A DNA stretch of 64,000 nt from [Phialemoniopsis] sp. UDSM-2020. Taxonomy: Eukaryota > Ascomycota > Sordariomycetes > Thyridiales > Thyridiaceae. Location: the NCBI GenBank assembly GCA_018873225.1, contig JAEILZ010000001.1, forward strand, positions 248,001 to 312,000, in the 5' to 3' direction. The notes under the pieces were generated by a model, which saw nothing but the letters and a program-made list of their open reading frames with translations, was not told the DNA's origin and made no database searches. Shown here in pieces: positions 51,171 to 62,400 of the stretch (the first letter of the stretch is position 1; the number at the start of each line of letters is the position of its first letter). A program made the translations under genes and the position numbers.

Positions 51171-52652
51171 ATGGACAAGGACATTCAATACCTCCTCTCC
51201 CTCCAAGCTGTCAGAACCAACGCCCGCAAAGTCCTCACCGCTGCCCAGCGCGGGGATCTTCTCCACTTTGACTACGATGCCTCTCGCATGGACGCCGTCG
51301 CCGACTTTGTGACCGATGTTATCAAGGTGGGCCAGAGAACGGGTGTCTCTGATCGTGTCTGAAGCCACCGTAACTAACTCTTGATACAGCGTGACTTTGG
51401 CCCCGACAAATTCGACCAAATCCCACCTCACGGTCGCTGGCAGCATTTCGAGGTGGGCGGGGTTCCCCGCATTCAGCAGCTACTGAGCCGGTGGAAGGAC
51501 GAGGGCTGCCTGGACCCCGTCGAGCAGACCAGACGGCTCATCGACCTCTTTGTCACGTCTGTGCTTCTCGACGCAGGAGCTGGAGATGTGTGGAAAGTCA
51601 AAGAGCCTATCACTGATGGGGAGTCGTACGGGCGAAGCGAAGGCACGGCCATCGCCTCTCTATATCTGTTCCTATCAGGCGACCTAAGTTCCGAGAAGTC
51701 AAAGAAGGATGCCGTAGATGGTTGGTTAAGTCGATGAATCTCTCTTTGATACTGGAAAGGGAATACTAACGCAGCTCTGTTAGGCAAGGGACTCATGGAT
51801 CTCACCGAGGAGATCTTCAACAAACACTTCCAGATCACTCCCGATAATCAAATGCCTGGCGTATCTACCCGGGTGCAACTCCTTAACAGGGTTGGCGCAT
51901 CGCTACTCAGCTTCCCAGAGATATTCGGTCCAACGGGCCGTCCAGGAAACCTAGTCGGTATAGCACCTTTCACCATGTAGATTACAGGGGCAGGGCTGAT
52001 CATGGTCATAGACTACCTTCTGAAGTCGAAATCCGACACCGGCACGCTGGACTACGAGCTCCTCTGGAGTAGTCTCCAGAAACTCTTGATCCCATGCTGG
52101 CCGAAGAATCGCACCGTCGTCCGCGACCAGCCAATCGGTGACGCCTGGCCGCTCAAGGTGCTTGAAGTCGAGGCCGCCAAGACCAACAGCTCACGACCAG
52201 ACACCACCATAGCACCATTCCACAAGTTGACACAGTGGCTAGCGTACTCTCTCATGGTGCCGTTCACAAGATTACTCAACTGCCAATGGGTGAACGGAGA
52301 GCTGGGAACTGGCCTCCCCGAGTATCGCAACGGCGGGTTGTTCGTGGATCTACAGGTTCTCCGTCTCAAGCCTCAGGCCCTTGAAGAAGGGCAAAAGGCT
52401 TCAGAGCAGGAGCTCCCCAAGTTCGATGACACCTCTGATGTCATTGTCGAGTGGCGAGCCATGACTGTTGCACTTCTAGATGAGCTGCACACCTTGATAT
52501 CTTCCCGGTTTGCTGCCGAAGGGGTCAAGTTGTCCATGGCGCAGATGCTTGAAGCTGGGTCTTGGAAGTCGGGGAGGGAGCTGGCTGCCAAGTACCGGCC
52601 TAACACTAAGTCGAGCCCGATCTTGATCGCTGGCGATGGCACTTTGTTCTGA
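51171..52652 (+). CDS. URC4: Uracil catabolism protein URC4 (DUF1688)
   Basis: Exons are 51171-51326, 51390-51720, 51784-51957 and 52012-52652, giving 433 aa. Family pattern: LLSLQAVRTNARKVLTAAQRGDLLHFDYD at the start, PHGRWQHFEVGG, DLFVTSVLLDAGAGDVWKV, YGRSEGTAIASLYLFLSG, then FGPTGRPGNLVDYLL (formed by the third splice), IAPFHKLTQWLAYSLMVP, GLPEYRNGGLFVD and DVIVEWRAMTVALLDEL. URC4/Urg3 is required in the fungal uracil (URC) degradation pathway, and its reaction is not fully settled. The second intron has an unusual GTTGGT donor, but it is the only frame-compatible junction. URC1 and URC6 are not in the window. AATAAA lies 79 nt after the stop. Confidence 0.93.
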
Positions 52653-53448
52653 AGCTCCACATATGCCGAGATTGGTCAGATCCTAGCCACAGCGTCTCAT
52701 CTTCTTTCTAAGCGTAGTGTTAGCTGACTCAATAAAGTAACTTTGTTTTGCCTTCTTTCTAAGCTTAAAATGTCGCATAGCCAGTGAAAGAATACTTTCC
52801 TCCCTTCTTTATGGTCGTAGTGTCAGCACAACCAACAAAGCATCCCATCTAGTACTATCACAATATATACCGAAAGCCTTGCCATAACTTAACCTGATTC
52901 TTCTTTCCTCAACAATTCTCTGTAAATTAACTTGCTTCCAAACTCTGAGAACAGAGGTTTCAGTACTGATTGGTCGATGACTTCGGATAGCCCCTTGCCG
53001 AAGAGTTTGGTCAAGTCGCACAAGGATATATATCATGATTCTGAACATAGCCAACTCAAGTCACCGCTTTGGTTTGTTTATACACTAGCATGCTGATGCA
53101 GCAAACATATTCTATTCACCGAGACAATATCGTAGTGAGTCTGCACTGCTTCAGTGCTTGGATTATTACATATTTCTTCCAGCTGTTCTCGCTGTTCGAT
53201 GCCAGATCATATGGAGAATGAACGCTCTCCTTATTTCAGTAGAGGTGTACATTAACAGCGCAAAATCCTCAAATGCTATAAAATGGAGGAGACTGCCTCT
53301 CCAAATCAAAATATGAAGACCCTCATCATAGCAACACAAGCAAGCATTTAAGCACTTCAACACTCTGCAACGCATAGTACGGAAACACCAACCCAATAAA
53401 ACAACCCGATTTTCGACCGATTAAAAACCCACGACAAAAATATACACG
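52653..53448. other. Intergenic region with a 13-bp direct repeat
   Basis: No gene is supported. CTTCTTTCTAAGC occurs twice, at about 52701 and 52752, just around the probable URC4 polyadenylation signal. The rest is AT-rich promoter-like sequence upstream of the next gene. Confidence 0.4.
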
Positions 53449-54741
53449 ATGGATTCGATTCAGACTGTTGTCGCTACAAGCAGTCATGAGGCGCCAGCGG
53501 TCGTGGATCACCGCAACTTCTGGTATTCCGATCCCGGTTTCGACCACAGTGACCCTGGCATGCTCCAGCAAGATATCAAGGCGATGTGCGACGCCGCCGT
53601 CGAGCTCTACACACGGCCAAAACATAAGCGGAATCACCTTAACAGTGATGACGTGGAACACATGAAGTCTTCCTTGCTGAGTTGCGTTTGGAAATACCGC
53701 AATTGCCTCCGAGGTTACATTAGGCAAGACCGGGAAGATGAGTTCTGGTTAGCCATGGGACGGCATACAAAGTGGATGAAGTTCTTACCAGCTGACATTG
53801 TCAAGGACTTCCTCATCGCCCTGACCACCGGACGATACAAGTTTCTCAGCAACTCAGACGCTCCGGAACCTGTGCGTCCCCCCCACGCCAGGCTCGCTGA
53901 CAACATCATTCGGTGGGCAAACGCGCATGCGCCGCACCTTGCACCAGCGCTGAACGTTACCGTCTCGCAGGAACTCGAAGAGGACTTGAAACGAGATGCG
54001 ACTCGTGAGCTTTTCGAGGAGCCGGCGTCCGCTAACACGGCGATGCTTGCCCCTCCTCCCCTGGACCGGACCCCAAGCCGGGCCTCAATTTCCTCAGACG
54101 TCTCGATGACCACGCCTCAAGCCGCTAGCACACCCATTGAGCAGGGCAGTCCGGGCCCGAAGGCTGTCAAAACGATCATCCACCGCAGGGCAAAGTCGAG
54201 CCCTTTTATCCCTAGAGGCAAGGGCTACACCCGCGAAGAGCGGAGGTCCAGCGCCTTGCGATCCGCGCCCGATTCGGCGCAGCTTGTTCAGAGAGAACTC
54301 GACCTACAAAGGAAACGACTGCGTGAATCTTCTCTTGTATCTGCATCTGGAACTTCGTCAGCAATGTCCATGTGCTCTCCGCATCCGACGGCGTCCGGTG
54401 GCGCATTCAGGAACGAGCCGTTCCAGGGCCCGCTCCTATTGCGCCGCGGCGACGAGAATGATGTGGAGTGGCGCGAGCGGCGGCGGGGAGTTGTGCACAC
54501 ACGTCGCACGATGTCGACGGTGCAGATTGCCCACGTCTTTGAAATTGGCGGCCCGGACAGCGCGCTCGGAGCTAAGGGTAAGGAGCTCGAGCAGAGGATT
54601 CTCGAACGGCACCCCGAGAAATCACACGCGAGCCTCGAGGAGGTTGTGGAGGAGATGGAGCGGGAGGAAGCAGAGAAAGTTGAACAGGTGAAGAAAGGCA
54701 AGGAAACAGCACGTACTGACTTGGTTACTGTTCACGCGTAG
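53449..54741 (+). CDS. Conserved-looking hypothetical protein
   Basis: This is a single exon of 430 aa and I do not recognise a family. The first about 190 residues look globular and helical (LLSCVWKYRNCLRGYIRQD, FWLAMGRHTKWMKFLPADIVKDFLIALTTGRYKFL). The remainder is low-complexity with Ser/Pro/Ala and phospho-site-like basic patches (HRRAKSSPF, RTPSRASISSD). A Glu/Lys-rich coiled-coil-like end follows (LEEVVEEMEREEAEKVEQVKKGKE). There is no signal peptide or membrane segment. Codon use is regular and the frame is long, so it is very probably real. A cytosolic or nuclear location is inferred. Confidence 0.8.
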   Translation: MDSIQTVVATSSHEAPAVVDHRNFWYSDPGFDHSDPGMLQQDIKAMCDAAVELYTRPKHKRNHLNSDDVEHMKSSLLSCVWKYRNCLRGYIRQDREDEFWLAMGRHTKWMKFLPADIVKDFLIALTTGRYKFLSNSDAPEPVRPPHARLADNIIRWANAHAPHLAPALNVTVSQELEEDLKRDATRELFEEPASANTAMLAPPPLDRTPSRASISSDVSMTTPQAASTPIEQGSPGPKAVKTIIHRRAKSSPFIPRGKGYTREERRSSALRSAPDSAQLVQRELDLQRKRLRESSLVSASGTSSAMSMCSPHPTASGGAFRNEPFQGPLLLRRGDENDVEWRERRRGVVHTRRTMSTVQIAHVFEIGGPDSALGAKGKELEQRILERHPEKSHASLEEVVEEMEREEAEKVEQVKKGKETARTDLVTVHA

Positions 54742-55211
54742 GGGATCAGACCACTGTCTTTATGTGGGCTGTACCCTGCATTTGCACTTGGACAAAGGGA
54801 CTTTTGGTAGTATTAGACATTAAGATTACTATTTGTTCCCACACTGTGGCTTTGTTCGTAATAGGCTTTTCTTCGAGTTCGTGATTGCACTGAACCCTCT
54901 GAAGCCTTGGGCTTACAAGCCCCCTTTTGATCTAATATGACAGTACTAATACATTGCAGTAGAAGAGGCAGTGTGATGTGAGAAGTTTCACACCGGCTCC
55001 GGGGTCATACTCGTACAAAATCCATGCTGACCTTCCAAAACCTGTGAAGAGGCTCAAGTCTGCGTTTGTACAGACTATTTCTTCTTTACCGACACCAACA
55101 TCCCCTGGCTTGAGAACACAAGTAAAGCCCCAGGCAATAACATCTCACACATCAGTACCAACATGATGTGGCACTAATCCAATACCAGATCAAACGCTCT
55201 CCATCAATAGT
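54742..55211. other. Convergent intergenic region
   Basis: Three-prime flanks of two unrecognised genes. No coding signal. Confidence 0.5.
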
Positions 55212-56542
55212 CTAGGCGCGAGAAGGCGGGACCGGCGAGCCTCGAGATTGAGCAACGCGAGCTAGCGATGATCGGGCGAGAGGGGAGGAGCTGGCAGGTT
55301 GGTTTCCTCTCGGAGTGAGTGGGCGGCGATGGAGAAAGTCGGCATTCGACTTGCGCCTCTTGTTGGCCAAGGGTTCGTCGGAAGAATCTGAATAGTAGTC
55401 TAACTCGCTTGCCAGTCTGGCATTTGGCTTTGGCGTAGTGCCAGGAGTATTACCGTTATTCAGTTGACCTCCCGACATCGGCGAAATAGCAAGAGTGCCC
55501 GGCTTCGGTAGGACCGGAGCACATGCCAACCTCTTGATACGATCAAGGCTAGTCTTGACAGAAGTCATTCTTGTCGTAGAATCATTTCCCATCATAGAAC
55601 CGCTGGAGAATCCGTTTAGCTGCACCAAAGCCCTATCGTTGTTGCCGTTGGCAGTACCGGTGGTAATGCCATTTGAGTGTTCTCCAGCCTCTCCAGCCGG
55701 TTGGGCAGTGTCATGTACTCCGATATCCAGCTCTTTAGCGCCGACATCTCCAGCAAAGCGAATACTCTGCCTCTTCTTGGGTGGCGAAACAACAATGGTG
55801 CTGTTGGACGTGAAAAGCGCGCCCTTGCCATCGGCCGTAGTCTTGAGCTGCAAAGGAAAGACAGGGTTGGGCTCCGCTGCAACAACACCCCGAAATGTTA
55901 ATGACCAATCTCCTATTCAGAGACAAAGGGGCTGAACTTACCAACCGCACCAGGAACATTCCGCGGGATGAACACGAGACCAGTCGGGGTCACTCTATGA
56001 CTATAAACCATAAGCCTGGGTGTGAGCATCCTGCAGCTGGGCTCGCCGAGAGACTTGTTGCGCCGGTGGCGGCGTGGCTGGCGCACCATGGCGTGCAGCC
56101 ACATGGCGCGCAGGTCGACGAACAAAGGTCGCACATCGGGCACAGGCGGGTGCGCCTCAAAGACCTTGGTGTTTGACTGCAGAAAGGCGTTGCTCACAGT
56201 CGAAGGCAAAGAATCCTCTGCGGGCCTTGTCGCAAGTTGTCCCGGAGCAACGCCAGCTGCGGCTGCCAGGCGTGCATAGACAGCTTCCGGTGTTTTCGGC
56301 ACGAGTTCCCATGGGTCGCAGCGGTGGACTTTGAGGAAGCGGTTCTGGAACTCTTCGACACCCCACAGCTCCTGGATGTCGCAGGCCATGAACACGTCTT
56401 CATCGGCGCCTGGGTCGATCGTGACGCGGACATAGTGGCGGAGGAAGTCCTGCTTGGTCTTGCAGTACTCGATGGCCTGGATCTGGGTGTCGGCGAGGCT
56501 GCGGCAGCAGCCGGGGCACTTTGTGTAGAGCACCAAGCACAT
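55212..56542 (-). CDS. Hypothetical protein with Cys-rich N-terminus and disordered tail
   Basis: Exons are 56542-55942 and 55876-55212 (complement), giving 421 aa. The start MCLVLYTKCPGCCRSLADTQIQ has four cysteines in the first 13 residues, possibly a metal site. A globular stretch follows (FLRHYVRVTIDPGADEDVF, EFQNRFLKVHRCDPWELVP) with a basic segment (RQPRRHRRNKSL). The second exon encodes a disordered Ser/Pro/Thr-rich region with a nuclear-type basic motif (NKRRKSN). The 65-bp intron has GTAAGT and GCAG ends and phase 1. ATG 56542 has good context (ACAATGTG); an upstream TTG frame extension is ignored. No family recognised. Such proteins are common in Sordariomycetes genomes without known role. 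Confidence 0.78.
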
Positions 56543-57281
56543 TGTCGCTGCAAGGGCAAAGGAACCAAGCTGATTGTTTGAGAGCAAAGACTTTTGTCTT
56601 GGTCGGGAATGGTGTGTAGGGAGGAGGTGAGGAGGTGAGAGATCGAGTTCAAAGGCGAGGGTTGGAAGTCTGGCTGTAAACAATACTTACGCAATGGCCT
56701 CTGAACGCTAAAACAAAAGTGAGATGATTCTGAGGTGAGGTGGTTTCGCAAGTTGTGAGTGAATGTGAGTTGAGAGAAAAGATGGAAAATAGGGGCGCGT
56801 GATTCACGTCAACAACACTGGTCGCGACATCTTACGCAGCCAACTGCAAGGCTTCTTCCCTTCCCTTGATTGCTATGTATTTCAAGGAATGCTATTCACC
56901 AAATACCTCTCCTTGAGCCAATACCGCGAGGTCCAAGATATCCCTTCTCATTTCCCCTGTGGAGGTGCTGAAGCATCACAGGTAAAACATTTACTGCGCT
57001 CCTGCTTGACGGGTCTTGTCACATAGCATACTGGAAATAACAATTTCTCGAGTAGACAGTTAAGAGAAAGCCATCAATCTCTTGGGCAAAATCTTTTGGA
57101 TATTCACAGTTTGTTCAAATTGCATGTACATACAAATAGCTATCATGAATAACGCCTTTCAATGCCCCCTCCAGCCCGTCCCACCTTGCCCTCCACATAA
57201 TTCCTCTCTTGTCTTGTTCAAGTCATGTATGTCTGTCTATTCTACAAGACCAAAATTGTTGTTACTGTTGTTCTCCAACAT
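56543..57281. other. Intergenic region between two minus-strand genes
   Basis: About 740 bp with no supported gene. It contains the upstream region of the hypothetical protein gene and the 3' flank of the amino acid permease. Confidence 0.45.
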
Positions 57282-59476
57282 CTACTCTTCTCTTCTGTTG
57301 GTCTGCAGGTCCATCTCCTCGGGCCTGACCATCTTGGTCTTCTTGAAGATCTTCCACCAGGCAATGTTGATGAGGTACACAGGGATGCCGATGTACGCGG
57401 TGATGAACTTGTCGACCTTGAAGGTCGGGATGAAAGCAGCAAAACCGTTGAAGATGATGACGAGGATGGTGATGGGCAGGGCGATGTACGCGCTCCACGG
57501 CAGCAGGAAGTTGCGGTACGGCAGCGACGAGCGCTTGATGCCCTGCGCCTTCATGCCGCGCTGCATGAAGATGTAGCTCACGAGCACGCTGACCCAGTTG
57601 AGCGCGCCAAAGACGGTGACGAGCGAGACGAAATACCCAAACACCGTGTCAGACCCCTTGGTCGCGTTCATGAAGCCCAGGACGATGAAGAGCGACGACA
57701 GGACGACGGCGGGGATGGGCACGCCGCGCTTGTTGGTGCGGTGGAACAGCTGCGGGGCCTGGCGGTCCTTGGCGAGGGCCCAGACGGAGCGCGAGGCGAG
57801 GTAGATGTCCGAGTTGGCGGCCGACACGGTGAAGACGAGCAGCAGGCCGTTGACGGCGTCGGCGAGGCGCGCGATGCCGGCGTTCTTGGCGGCGATGACG
57901 AAAGGGGAGGCGGCGCCGCTGGCCTTGGACGAGGCGGCGACCTTGAGCTCCGGGTCGTTGTAGGGGACGGCCATGCCGAGCACGATGACGCCGCCGAGGT
58001 AGAAGAGGACGATGCGCAGGAGGGTCTGGTTGACGGCGCGGGGCACGTTCTTGCGCGGGTTGGGCGTCTCGCCGAAGGCGACGCCGACGAGCTCGGTGCC
58101 GAGGTAGGCGAAGGTGGCCTGGACGACCGAGGCCCAGAAGCCGAGGAACCTGGCGAGGGCGGGCTGCTCGGGCAGGAGGTAAGGGGCGAAGGCGCCCGGG
58201 TTGTTCCAGTACCAGAAGCCGGTGCGGTGGTGGTTGGGGCCACCACCGAGGGCGACGATGAAGCAGATGAGGATGAGCATGGCGATGACGAGGGCCTTGA
58301 CCAGGGACATCCAGAACTCGGCCTCGCCGAAGAAGCTGACATGGATGAGCTGCGCGCGGGGAGAAGGAGTTAGTATTCGAATTGGCAGGAGGAGGTGGGG
58401 TTGATAGGTGTCTTGGACATACGTTGAGCGCGACAATGGCTACACCAAAGACGACGATCCACACGGAAACGTTGATGTCAGGTCGCCAGTATTGCAGGAT
58501 GATACCGCTCGCAGTCAGGTTGTTGGGTAGGACGATCACGTATTTGAAAAAGTAGTTCCAGCCGGTCGCGAATCTGTCAGACAGCAGCAACGGTCAGCCT
58601 CCAGTCTCCATTGACCACCAGCAATTGCGGCGGGCGCATATCACAACCACCACTCGGAAAACCCAGGCGCAAACATACCCCATAGCAGGATCGACAAAGC
58701 GCGAGGCGTATCCGGAAAAGGCCTTCTTGTGCGGCAGCCAGGCGCCCATCTCGCCAAGCGCGACCATGACGACGTAGACGGTGTATCCCATGAGCAGGTA
58801 GGCGATGAGCAGCGAAGCCGGACCGCCGTTCTTCAGGGCACCGCCCGTTCCAAGAATAAGACCTGTTCAGCAACCATTTCTGTCAGTCCATTGACTTTCT
58901 TTCCTGTCGCATTGTCGTCTGCGAGCGATTGGGGTATCGTGGGGGGATTTCAAAATTACGTACCTGTACCAATAGCGCCGGCAATTGCCATCTGCAAACA
59001 GTGGGACGACCCGTTAGCGCACGAAAGCTTATCATTGCGACCGACAGTGGATTTGGATTAGGTATCTTCGCTGAAACAAAGTGCGCACACAGCGACACGA
59101 CTGGCTGGTTTGGCTAGACTGGTGTCTTGCCAATGCCAGTGCCGTGAATCGCTGTGAGGTGGGTGGCGTCGCTGCCAAGACGGCGCTTCTGCGGGGCAAA
59201 AACAGGACAGGAGGGAGAGCAAGGACAAGAAATCGGGGTACTTGCCATATCTGGGAGGTGAGAAAAGGGCACAGGTTAGCAAAATTGATCGCCAATTCTT
59301 TCGTATCGCATGGAGAGATAGAAAAACTTACTCAGTTGGCGCGGCTTCATCTCACGATGAAGATCGTCATGTTCCTCGTCGATGACACCGGTGTCAAGCT
59401 CGTCGGCGGCGCGAGGGTCGTCGGTACCCATGTCGACCTGCTTCTCGCCGCCCTTGCCAAAGAATCGGGATGCCAT
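57282..59476 (-). CDS. Amino acid permease (APC superfamily, Dip5/Gap1-like), with micro-exon
   Basis: Proposed exons (complement) are 59476-59332, 59250-59246, 58991-58964, 58862-58679, 58573-58423 and 58349-57282, giving 526 aa, typical of fungal AAT-family permeases. The cytosolic N-terminus ends LHREMKPRQL, then AIAGAIGTGLILGTGGAL forms TM1. GYTVYVVMVALGEMGAW, the TM3 loop SRFVDPAMG-FATGWNYFFKYV, ATFAYLGTELVGVAFGETPNPRKNVP and AANSDIYLASRSVWALAKD are hallmark permease segments. Exon 1 ends in phase 1 and the TM1 exon starts in phase 0, so two extra bases modulo three are needed. A 5-nt exon ATATG, preceded by CCCAG and followed by a GCAAGT (GC-type) donor, supplies Asn-Met and gives the expected RQLNM-AIAG spacing. 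The downstream exons are secure; the micro-exon is a hypothesis. Confidence 0.9.
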
Positions 59477-62400
59477 GGCTGCGGAGTGTGCTCGGCGAAG
59501 AAGCTCCGAGCTTCTTCAGTACGTCTTTGTCGGAATTGGGGTCTTGGATGCACCGTGCGCGCGAGGTGAAGATCCGGCCGGGAAAGGGGAGACACACGCA
59601 GGGGTTGGGATGAGAATGGGAAAGAGATCTCGCGATATGTTGGACGAGGCACGCGGGGAAGGCCGTCCCTTTAATAGACCCAGGATCTGGAGCTGGTGCT
59701 ACCATGCCCGTCCATACCCAGCTGACAGCTCTTCAAGGGACCGTGACATCGAAAAGAAACATGGAGGGCAGATCACTGATAGGGCAGATTCCCGGACTGG
59801 GTTAGGCCGCAGAAGCTGTCGACGAGATAAGTGATCGTGTCATGGTGCTATGTTTGTCTGGTTTGTCTGTGCTAGTCCGGGGATGTGCAATCTCTGGTGG
59901 AACCAGAGGCCTGGCAAGAAGCATGTGCAAGGGTGTGCCCAGGGACCCATGCTGCGAGCTCCGTGTCTTGTCCCAGTCCCAGATGGCTGACCGAGAGACT
60001 TCTGCCTCCATCGAGCAGGTACTTCGTAGGGTAGGTTAATTGGCACAGGCGACATGCAGCCGGCGGCGCAGTGCTTGTCTTTGTTTGGCACCAACAGTAG
60101 TGACGGGAGGGGCGTAATCTAGACTGCGCAAATGTGTGGTCTTCTCCGGGAATGTTGTGGGGGGGAAGGGCAGCTTTCACCTCCCTCTGCTCTGTTGGTA
60201 CGCGATACGGGCCTCGTGTGAATTGCGCCATACTGCGCTACCATGTATCCATGCCACTCGTATGTGTGCTTTGTAGGTGCAGACACCAATCATTCCAGGT
60301 ACTTTGCTATCATTTCATTTTGTCCCTTTTCCTGCTTATCCGTACGCGCGGTGCGTCTCAGCACTCACTCGGTAATCACAGGTAGTTAGTTAAGAAGCCT
60401 GGCAATGGTCCCCGTGGGCGTAGCTGCACTGTGCCTCTGGCGTATGGGTAATTTTGCTTGTTCCCGTCAAGATTTGTCCTCGATAGCGTACAGAAGCTAA
60501 AATAGCACACCTGGGTATCTACAAGTCGACCGAATCGCTTCCCGATGCCACACGATGTATGAATGAATCTGCCCGTGGGGACTCGGTCGCGGAGTCGGGA
60601 TCTGGGACAATGTGGCCAAAGCTGACGCTAATCGCTGAAGTGCCGTTCCTCTAAAGCCCATCCACAGGGCTCCTCTGCTGTCTGAAGTACCCGCATCGGT
60701 GTACCAAAACGCTCTAGCCTCTCCATCGCCCACATCATCACCTCGAAAGCGGCTCGGTGGGACATTGGATTTCGAACGGTCACGCATGCTGGCGGCGGCG
60801 GCCTGCCTTCAATTGAACGCTGCGCCTCCTCGAGCTGATATCCAGGCCGCCTGTGTGTCTCAATTAACGTTAATTAGAGTGACAAACATGAAAAACAATT
60901 GGCACTCAGCTCCTGCAGCTCTTGGGTCACACCAGAGACATGCAGGCAGACCGATGTTCCGAGAACGAGAGAAAAAAGAATTGATACCCTGGCAGGCCTG
61001 GCTAGCATATCAAACGCGCAAAACGGCGGCCAGCCACGGCACAGGGCCTAGACGCTTTTGGGAACCGAGTGGTCGAGGAGGAACACTGAACAGACGCTGC
61101 AAATGCCCTGATGTAGCATTTGCCAAGGCGCGCCCTCTGCTGTTGTTGGCACCAATATCCGTATCTCTGCCCCAAAATGCAACCTCGTCTCGCCGCCGCT
61201 TTTCCTGGGGGTGCCAAGGCGCCACGCACGGGTCTGGTGCATGCTTCAGGAAGGTCGCGTTGATCCGCCGGCGTGGCTGACGACATCCCATGATTGCCAA
61301 TCCCATCCCTTCAATGCCTCTGTAACTTTTGCCAAGCCGCCTATCAGTGGTTCCCTTTGGCCTTTTCGCTCGGTGTGTGCGATTGGGACTGGGTTGCCAA
61401 TTTTAGTGTGGGGATTTTCCAGCCCAGTCAATCGAGTGTATCAATGCTTGATAACACCTTTCTGCTCGCTGCCTATGGGCTGTATTTAGCGCACACGCGA
61501 CTCGACAAGCGCTCGACAGATCTTTGATGGCGTTCTTGCACTCGCGTTCTAGAAGGTGTAGGGATGATACTTAAGTAAGCTGTTACGTTTGGTTTGCGTT
61601 TAGCTACCGCCTTGCGACGCCCCGTCTCGCGGGACATTGCTCGTTGAGGCTGATACTCTTGTGAACTACAGCCACTTAGCACACACATCGTCTCATGTTA
61701 GTAGTCAGACATGATCACGATGTAGCAAGTTCAGTGGAACTCATTATTCAATCAAAACCATCGTGGCGAGAAAAAACTCGGAAGTTCATGTCCCCAAACC
61801 CCAGAGAACTCCATTCTACCCCTGAAATAACGTTTTACTCCGGGCCATCATCATCATCACCGCCTACACTTATTCCCTGTGGCCCCAGACCCCGTCTACA
61901 TTCCCAGACGAGTGCCAGTGCAGGTAAGGATCGAGCGGATTCACTCACCGAAGCATTGTTTGATTCCGGTATGACAGTCCGCTGTTTCTTGGCTTGCACA
62001 GGTCTAGCTTGAAAACTCGACAAAGAGGGTCGTTTAAGGTACATACTTTGGGCTCTCAGTGGCTCATCAGACGTATGGGCTCCGAAGCAACAGTTCGAAC
62101 TCCATCATCAATCAGCACGGCCCCACCGGCAGCTGATGATACTGGGGCCGAGGCCGGGGGTTGATGAATAGCCTGCATGGAGGCGACATTAAGGTTGTTA
62201 GTAGACTTAGGCGGAGCCGGGGAGGGCCGCGTTTGACTATTTGCCGCCTTGATGCAAAAGTCCTGTGACGAGGTAAGCGCCAAGTTTAGCATGACAATGC
62301 TTCTAAAGTAGGATCGGATCATGATTGCGCATCAAGGTTGCAAAAGCCCTTCCGTCTTCCCCACATAGTCTCTATCGATCCTTTCTCGGTGTCAAATCCG

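Noticed and set aside
57225..58373. 382-codon plus-strand frame opposite the amino acid permease
   Set aside because: Asp/Glu/Gly-rich mirror of permease exon 6, which has clear transporter motifs on the other strand.
60699..61306. 193-codon plus and 98-codon minus frames
   Set aside because: Overlapping, Arg/Pro/Cys-rich and patternless; no splice partners.
62085..62110. TTCGAACT motif resembling a tRNA T-loop
   Set aside because: No acceptor stem, D-arm or anticodon arm could be built around it. I recognised no tRNA in the window.
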